This document shows, piece after piece, positions 59,138-64,000 of a DNA stretch of 64,000 nucleotides. This DNA comes from Thermoflexus hugenholtzii JAD2. Its GTDB lineage: Bacteria > Chloroflexota > Anaerolineae > J036 > Brachytrichaceae. The notes beneath the pieces were generated by a model. It did no database searches. It was given only the letters and a program-made list of their open reading frames with translations, and was not told where the DNA came from. Positions within the stretch are counted from its first letter, which is position 1; every line of letters starts with the position of its first letter. Where the stretch lies: NCBI GenBank assembly GCA_945877855.1, contig CAMDWA010000003.1, positions 1 through 64,000 on the forward strand. The letters are read 5' to 3'. Made by a program: the position numbers and the translations under genes.

Positions 59138-60928
59138 CTAATCACCCACCGTCACCGGCAAAATGCGATCAAAACCCAGCGCCAGCACAATAAAACTGCG
59201 CAGGCGCTGGTCGGGGCCGATGATGGCCCGCAGGTGCGGGGCATAGCGATTGATTTGCGCATAGGCTTGAGCGAGGGCGGTTAGCACGGCAGGCAGAGCC
59301 ATGATTTGCTCGCGGCTGAGGCTGTGGGCGGTTGCGCCATCGATCTTGGCATCGGTCAGCGACACATATTTAAATTCAATCAGCAGATCGAGCATACCGC
59401 GTGGCCGTGATTCGGGGCGCACTGTCATCACCACGTCGGCATAGCCGCGCCCGACCTCTAATTCTGAGCGCAGCAGATAATTGAGATCGTCATACAAATA
59501 AGCCATGAAAATAATTTTGACGGTTTGCTCGCTAAATTGCAAATAATCGCGGTTGCTGAAGGTCTTGAAGAAATACTGCTCGACAAATTCACATAAAAAT
59601 TGGGGTTCGCCACGCCAGCGCCAGCGTCGGGCACCCTCGGTTACTTTTTGAATGTGTTGGGCATCGGGCAAGGTGAAGCGCCGAATTTGCTGAAAGTAGA
59701 GGCCGCGTGTAACCAGATTGGGTATTTCAAGCCGCAAGCCTTGTTCGGGCAAATAGCCATTGAGGGTGAGAATGCCGAGGTAATAGAGTAACGATCGGTA
59801 GGTGATGTCATCGGCTCGCATGTCCATCATGTCACGTAGATGAAAACTGTGGATGATGTTTGGCACGCCTACCGCACCGCCATGCGGGGCAAGATCAAAT
59901 AAGAATTGTTCACCACCGGCACGGCGTGCCATATATTCGAGTTTGGCTTGGTCGAGCGATAGGTTGACATCGAGCATCTCACTGGGATATTTGCAAGTTC
60001 GGCGCACATGATCGAGGAAATATAAGGCTAACGTTGGGTTATACAAACGGGTGTTTGCATCTTCGTTAAACATATAACCGTTGTAAAAACGGCGCATGGT
60101 GTCGAGCGCGTCGTCGTATTGTGCCGCACTCAGGCCACATTGATCGGTGACTTGTCGCAAAATCGTTGCAATTTCAGTTTCGGTAAAGCCGCATAAATCG
60201 TGATATTCAACGCGATGGGTAATATCTTGGGCAATATTAAACCCCGATGTGATGTCGGCCAACAACATGGGCGACACGCCGGTGATAAAGACGCGGTCTA
60301 GTGTGCCTGTGCCGACCATGCCTTTGATAATTTTGAACAAGGATTTTAGCAAGCCATCGGTTTGGGTTAAGGCGTTAAAGCGGTCAATTGCCTCACTCGT
60401 ATCGCTAAAGGCCAACTCGTTTGCAAAATTATCGTATTCGTCAATCAGCAAATATAACTTGCCATTGATATTTTGCACGGCTTCAACCAGTGATTGGAAG
60501 GAGGCCAGCGCATCGTTTTCATCAATCTTAATTTCATCTTGGAGCCATTGGCGGTAATGTGAGCGAAAGCCCCCAATTCTGATATTGATGTGGTTGAACA
60601 ACGATTGCTTAATTTGGGTCAAGTCGCCATAGGCTGCCACATTTGAGAAATCCCAACGCAAAACGAAATACTGATTGTGCAAGGGGGTGGGGTTACGCCC
60701 GATGTCGAGATCGCCAAACAGCCGATCAAACGCTTTGGCTTGGGCAAGGTCGTAATAGCTGGCGAGGGTGCTAAGCCACAGGCTTTTGCCAAAACGGCGC
60801 GGACGCAAAAACACGGGGTAATACACGGTGTCTTCTAACACCCGAATAAATGCGGTGCGGTCTTGATACCACAGATTTTGATTGCGCAATTTCGGGAAGT
60901 CAGCGGTGCCGTAACCAAAGCGAAGCAT
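59138..60928 (-). CDS. AAA-ATPase with C-terminal PD-(D/E)XK nuclease-like domain (PF09820/PF08011 type)
   Basis: About 596 aa. The N-terminus FPKLRNQNLWYQDRTAFI leads into Walker A FLRPRRFGKSLWLSTL (about residue 45), and the DEY of KLYLLIDEYDNFANEL (about 157) is Walker B. FITGVSPMLLADITSGFN and YNGYMF are family marks. The C-terminal GRGYADVVMT (Asp) and MLDLLIEFKYV (E-x-K) give a PD-(D/E)XK nuclease-like core. Members are abundant, often multi-copy and of unknown function; mobility or defence roles are suspected. The frame runs to 61033, but ATG 60928 gives the family N-terminus. Confidence 0.87.
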   Translation of the reverse strand: MLRFGYGTADFPKLRNQNLWYQDRTAFIRVLEDTVYYPVFLRPRRFGKSLWLSTLASYYDLAQAKAFDRLFGDLDIGRNPTPLHNQYFVLRWDFSNVAAYGDLTQIKQSLFNHINIRIGGFRSHYRQWLQDEIKIDENDALASFQSLVEAVQNINGKLYLLIDEYDNFANELAFSDTSEAIDRFNALTQTDGLLKSLFKIIKGMVGTGTLDRVFITGVSPMLLADITSGFNIAQDITHRVEYHDLCGFTETEIATILRQVTDQCGLSAAQYDDALDTMRRFYNGYMFNEDANTRLYNPTLALYFLDHVRRTCKYPSEMLDVNLSLDQAKLEYMARRAGGEQFLFDLAPHGGAVGVPNIIHSFHLRDMMDMRADDITYRSLLYYLGILTLNGYLPEQGLRLEIPNLVTRGLYFQQIRRFTLPDAQHIQKVTEGARRWRWRGEPQFLCEFVEQYFFKTFSNRDYLQFSEQTVKIIFMAYLYDDLNYLLRSELEVGRGYADVVMTVRPESRPRGMLDLLIEFKYVSLTDAKIDGATAHSLSREQIMALPAVLTALAQAYAQINRYAPHLRAIIGPDQRLRSFIVLALGFDRILPVTVGD

Positions 60929-61060
60929 ATGATGATTATAAAGAGGATTTACGATTGCAAGAATGGATTTAATTGCAAATCCAAAACCTAAACCCCAAAA
61001 TTCCCCGTATAATCCCCACCTCAAACTCCCCACCGCTGTTTTCGGTGCAAGGAAAATAAC

Positions 61061-61795
61061 ATGACCTATAAATATAAATACCTCGACCTCATCCTCGGGT
61101 TGTTCGTGGCTGTCTTGCTCATTAGCAATATTGCCTCGGCAGCCAAAATTGTTGACCTCGGCATGTTTGCTGGTCGCCCCATGATCTTCGACGCTGGCAC
61201 GCTCATCTTCCCACTCAGTTATATTTTTAGCGATGTGTTGACCGAAGTGTATGGCTACGCGGTGTCGCGCCGTGTCATTTGGATCGGCTTTATCAGCCTG
61301 TTTCTGATGAGCGCGGTGCTGATTTTAGTAGGCGTGATGCCGGGTGAAGCCGGTTGGTTATCGACCAATGCCATGGGCGACAACGCCGCCGCCACCTTCG
61401 GGCAAGATGCTTTTGATAAGGTGCTGGGCTTAACATGGCGCATCGTATTAGGTAGCTTGATTGCCTATTGGTGTGGTTCGTTTATCAATGACTATGTGCT
61501 TGCCAAGCTCAAAGTGCGCACCGAGGGCCAATTGTTATGGTTGCGCACCATTGGCTCGACCCTGATCGGCGAAGGGATCGACACCCTTGTGTTTGCGTTG
61601 GTGGCGTTTTGGGGTGTGTTGCCCAACGAAATTTTGATAGACTTGATCATTGCCAACTATATTTTCAAGGTTGGGGTCGAAATTATATTTACGCCGTTGA
61701 CCTATTGGGTGGTCAATCGTCTGAAACGGGTTGAGCATCAAGACCATTTTGACCGCAACACTGATTTCAACCCATTTAAATTAGGCGCATCGTAG
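61061..61795 (+). CDS. yhhQ: Queuosine-precursor transporter, YhhQ/VUT family
   Basis: The 244-aa protein has six hydrophobic helices. The family signatures are LLISNIASAAKIVDLG (helix 1), FPLSYIFSDVLTEVYGYAVSRRVIWIGF (about residue 50) and TIGSTLIGEGIDTLVFALVAFWG (about 165). It imports preQ0/preQ1 for tRNA queuosine synthesis. TATAAT at 61008-61013 and AAGGA nine bases before the ATG support expression. A small CACCG/CGGTG hairpin precedes the Shine-Dalgarno, but it does not match the preQ1 riboswitch consensus. The stop abuts the convergent YHYH gene with no gap. Confidence 0.92.
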   Translation: MTYKYKYLDLILGLFVAVLLISNIASAAKIVDLGMFAGRPMIFDAGTLIFPLSYIFSDVLTEVYGYAVSRRVIWIGFISLFLMSAVLILVGVMPGEAGWLSTNAMGDNAAATFGQDAFDKVLGLTWRIVLGSLIAYWCGSFINDYVLAKLKVRTEGQLLWLRTIGSTLIGEGIDTLVFALVAFWGVLPNEILIDLIIANYIFKVGVEIIFTPLTYWVVNRLKRVEHQDHFDRNTDFNPFKLGAS

Positions 61796-62869
61796 CTAGC
61801 GAGATTTGCGTTTATACACTTCTATCCGCCTCACACCATTTGCGTCTATAAACTCAAAGGTATAGGTGTCGGCTTCAAAGTGATAGTTTACGTAATTTGT
61901 TTTGCCGTTTAAAGTGTATTCTAATGCGTAGCTGTTGATATCAACATTTTTAAAATTGCTAATGGTTGCGCCACGCAAAGGTTGTTGGGCCGCGCGAATT
62001 GCGGTCATGGCTGGTTGCGGCTCGATCTGATCATCTTTCACCTGCACCACCCCACGCATCCCGCCATTAATATAAGGGTAAGTGGTGGTGGCATGATAGT
62101 GATAGCTGCCATCTTTGTCACCATGCCCATTAAATTCATCGAGGCCGACCGGTTGGCTACCATCGGCCTCGGTGAGGCCATACAACGGAAAGCCATCGAG
62201 CGCATAAGCAATCGGGTTGCCCACGCCAATATAGGTTTGCAAATGCAGCGGGGCGGTGTGGTAATGATAATCATCGGCGCGCCCACAATGCCCACCCCAA
62301 TCATCCAACTCGCCAAACACATAAGCATCATCACCGCGATTGTTGAGCGCGTTAAAAATAGGAATCCCATTTACCGCCAAGGCAATTGCCCCACGATACA
62401 AGGCCGTGCGGGCTGAGATTGGGTTTGCCGCCAATATCGGCTTGATCGGTATGCTAAAAGCATTGCTGCCGCTAAACGGTTGCGGCAATGGCACTTGTTG
62501 TTGCCAACTGCGAATACCGATCATCATGGGGTGGGTGGGCAAGCCATTGCTTTCGATGCGGTAATACGTGCCGTCCGACATCACCTTTACCTGATCGGCA
62601 AAAGCCGCAAAACTTGGCAGCGAAGCCGCCGACACGGTGGCGAGAATGGGTGCATAGACCGAGTTATTGCTATTGCCGCCCGATTGCGATGGCTTAGGAG
62701 CGCCGGTGGCGCTACGTTGCGCACAGGCCGCCAGCGCCAAATTGGCTAGGCCGATGGCCGAATATTGCAACAAACTGCGACGGCTGAGATGTAACCCCTC
62801 GGCCCTGTGGGTTTTCTCGGGTGGGCGAATGGGGCGCTTGTGTTGATTGGGTTTTATGGGTTGACACAT
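61796..62869 (-). CDS. YHYH-domain Tat/lipoprotein
   Basis: About 357 aa. The N-terminus carries a twin-arginine-like LSRRSLLQYS and a lipobox LAAC (about residue 48), so it is probably exported folded and lipid-anchored. The rest is the YHYH domain: GHCGRADDYHYHTAPLHL (about 205) and DKDGSYHYHATTTYPY (about 262), with VNGIPIF and YALDGFPLYG. The histidines look like a metal site; the domain's function is unknown. The frame extends 72 codons further upstream, but ATG 62869 begins the signal and is 4 bp after the upstream gene's stop. Confidence 0.85.
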   Translation of the reverse strand: MCQPIKPNQHKRPIRPPEKTHRAEGLHLSRRSLLQYSAIGLANLALAACAQRSATGAPKPSQSGGNSNNSVYAPILATVSAASLPSFAAFADQVKVMSDGTYYRIESNGLPTHPMMIGIRSWQQQVPLPQPFSGSNAFSIPIKPILAANPISARTALYRGAIALAVNGIPIFNALNNRGDDAYVFGELDDWGGHCGRADDYHYHTAPLHLQTYIGVGNPIAYALDGFPLYGLTEADGSQPVGLDEFNGHGDKDGSYHYHATTTYPYINGGMRGVVQVKDDQIEPQPAMTAIRAAQQPLRGATISNFKNVDINSYALEYTLNGKTNYVNYHFEADTYTFEFIDANGVRRIEVYKRKSR

Positions 62870-62873
62870 GATT

Positions 62874-64000
62874 TCACCTGCTATAAACAACATCAATCGT
62901 GGCTTGGGTGAGTGTGCGATCTTTGATCGCTGCCAGCAACACTTCACGCGAGACCTGATTTGCTGCGACGCGAATATCGGGCGCTGCCGCAAGCGCATAA
63001 ACCGTGAGCGTATAGGTTTTGGCGCCCGAGCCTTTTGAGCAAGGCGGGGCATATTCGGTTTTGCCATTGACACTATTGTTGCCAAATATACCGATACGAG
63101 TGCCTTCGCTCAGGCTGCGGGTGTCAGCCGGAATTTGGTAATTGACCCAATACCAATGGGTGTCGCCCGGCCCGGGCACATGATGTATGACGACGGCAAA
63201 TGATTGTGTGCCGCTGGGCGGGCTGCCCCATGTCAATGGCGGCGAGGTGCTGGCCCCATCGCAAGTATGTTGGCGGCTGAGGGTGCCATTGCTTACACCG
63301 GCGCTGCTTAGGTCAAAACTTGCTGTGGCTGCTGCGCCACTGGTGGCGGCACTGGGCACATAAACGGCGCTGTTGGCGCTGGCTGGTTTTTGTACGGTTA
63401 AGCGACACAACAATGTATTATTGGTTTGCAAATCTGGCCCCCAAATCAATTTGGCTGCTGGTTGCCATGTGATGGTGTTGTAACCTTCTTTTACACCCAC
63501 TTGCTCTTTCGTATAGGCAATGGCTTTGGGCCACGCACTGGCATCAAAGCCAATGTCTTTCCAATTAGCAGGTTCGGGCAACGATTTAAAGCCACATGGC
63601 CCTTGCCCAGCGCTTGGGTTCGCCGACGCGGCACACGATTTATCGAGCGGGGCTTCGTGAATGACGGTGCAGGCCCATGATGTGTCGGTGGTGGCAATGG
63701 GTTTGCCAGTGGCGACGTTGGTAAATTGGGCAATAAAACCGCCATCCCCCATTTGTTGACGATTTGTGCCAATGTATTCTAGGCCAGTGTCATTTTGCTT
63801 ATAGTCTTTGGCAATGAAATTGAGTTGTAGCTGGTAGGTGGCTTCAAACGTGAAACTCTCGGCGTTAAATGAACGCTCAGTGGTGATGGACACCGAATCT
63901 TCTTTGATGAGCTGATTGCCGAGGTAGAAGGCAAACCAATTGTCGGCCCATACCTCGGCTTTAATTTTGACTGTGTCGCTGTTGCTTTCAGGGCTGCTGG
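62874..64000 (-). CDS. PEBP (YbhB/YbcL)-family protein, 5' end outside the window
   Basis: The frame is open to base 64000, so only the C-terminal part (about 375 aa) is seen. Residues encoded by 62874-63330 form a phosphatidylethanolamine-binding-like domain: SPPLTWGSPPSG, VVIHHVPGPGDTHWYWVNY, EYAPPCSKGSGAKTYTLTVYAL. The upstream part has AEVWADNWFAFYLG and WACTVIH, with several cysteines, suggesting an exported two-domain protein whose N-terminal domain binds a ligand. It directly precedes the YHYH gene on the same strand (4-bp gap). The GTG at 63893 is not needed as a start. Confidence 0.78.
   Translation of the reverse strand, partial: SSPESNSDTVKIKAEVWADNWFAFYLGNQLIKEDSVSITTERSFNAESFTFEATYQLQLNFIAKDYKQNDTGLEYIGTNRQQMGDGGFIAQFTNVATGKPIATTDTSWACTVIHEAPLDKSCAASANPSAGQGPCGFKSLPEPANWKDIGFDASAWPKAIAYTKEQVGVKEGYNTITWQPAAKLIWGPDLQTNNTLLCRLTVQKPASANSAVYVPSAATSGAAATASFDLSSAGVSNGTLSRQHTCDGASTSPPLTWGSPPSGTQSFAVVIHHVPGPGDTHWYWVNYQIPADTRSLSEGTRIGIFGNNSVNGKTEYAPPCSKGSGAKTYTLTVYALAAAPDIRVAANQVSREVLLAAIKDRTLTQATIDVVYSR

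Noticed and set aside
61020-61060. preQ1 riboswitch before yhhQ
   Set aside because: A small CACCG/CGGTG hairpin precedes the Shine-Dalgarno, but the conserved preQ1-I loop and tail are absent.
61929-63085. Extended YHYH start at 63085
   Set aside because: The extra 72 codons overlap the PEBP gene and are basic and low-complexity; the signal peptide starts at ATG 62869.
1-64000. tRNA, rRNA, transposase or integrase genes
   Set aside because: None recognised by eye on either strand; this is not a computed search.

Overview
The window reads like a chromosome segment of a Chloroflexota (green non-sulfur lineage) bacterium. The support is indirect: a very large GT39/DUF2298 membrane protein with the INYYYYGQY signature (the 'Chlor_Arch_YYY' type), lipoproteins with long Ala/Pro/Thr linkers, XisH/XisI, and intergenic DNA full of long hairpins and tandem heptamers. 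I found no rRNA, tRNA, CRISPR array, transposase gene or integrase. The last gene is cut by the window edge.

Layout. (1) 0.2-9.5 kb, minus strand: a three-gene unit for membrane glycosyl transfer or surface polymers (DUF2298/GT39 giant, NHL-propeller membrane protein, GT39-PA14 protein). (2) 9.6-12.7 kb, plus strand: a GT4 glycosyltransferase carrying an in-frame hairpin insertion, a sialidase/GH43-like lipoprotein, and a small gene paired with an HNH endonuclease. (3) 12.7-32.8 kb: a catabolic island of about 17 genes around one FadR-type GntR regulator. It holds Tdh-like and other dehydrogenases, two aminotransferases, DapA-like, M81, two amidohydrolases, a uronate-dehydrogenase-like SDR, an FAD oxidoreductase, a PhyH dioxygenase, a peptide/sugar-type ABC binding lipoprotein, two Gfo/Idh/MocA enzymes and an FAH-family enzyme. 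Two intergenic regions carry the same operator, TTGTCnGACAA, each followed 37 bp later (start to start) by TTGTCAAGCTG. The substrate is unknown. (4) 33-47.3 kb: thioredoxin reductase and three acyl-CoA dehydrogenases, one of them in an acd-etfB-etfA-FeS oxidoreductase operon feeding beta-oxidation electrons to quinone. Interspersed are an AbrB/PIN pair, XisHI, DinJ/YafQ, a 16-bp minisatellite with 25-bp terminal inverted repeats, and a Ser/Thr kinase-FGE fusion whose last ~35 codons look like the variable region of a diversity-generating retroelement (DGR). (5) 47.4-58.8 kb: a nucleoside hydrolase, then a two-gene module of a 2521-aa protein with two sacsin/Hsp90-type ATPase domains and an SNF2-type helicase, a strong candidate for an uncharacterised defence system. 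(6) 59-64 kb: an AAA-ATPase/PD-(D/E)XK protein, a YhhQ transporter, a Tat/lipoprotein YHYH protein and a truncated PEBP-family gene.

The most pervasive feature is the intergenic DNA. Almost every long gap holds a near-perfect hairpin. One class has arms built of tandem 7-bp (sometimes 8-bp) units; another shares a CCGATTTCA-like edge but has different, still self-complementary arms at each locus. The hairpins sit inside operons, over start or stop codons, and once inside a reading frame, so they are not ordinary terminators. Start codons were moved downstream wherever the longest reading frame began inside a hairpin or with an implausible TTG/GTG.
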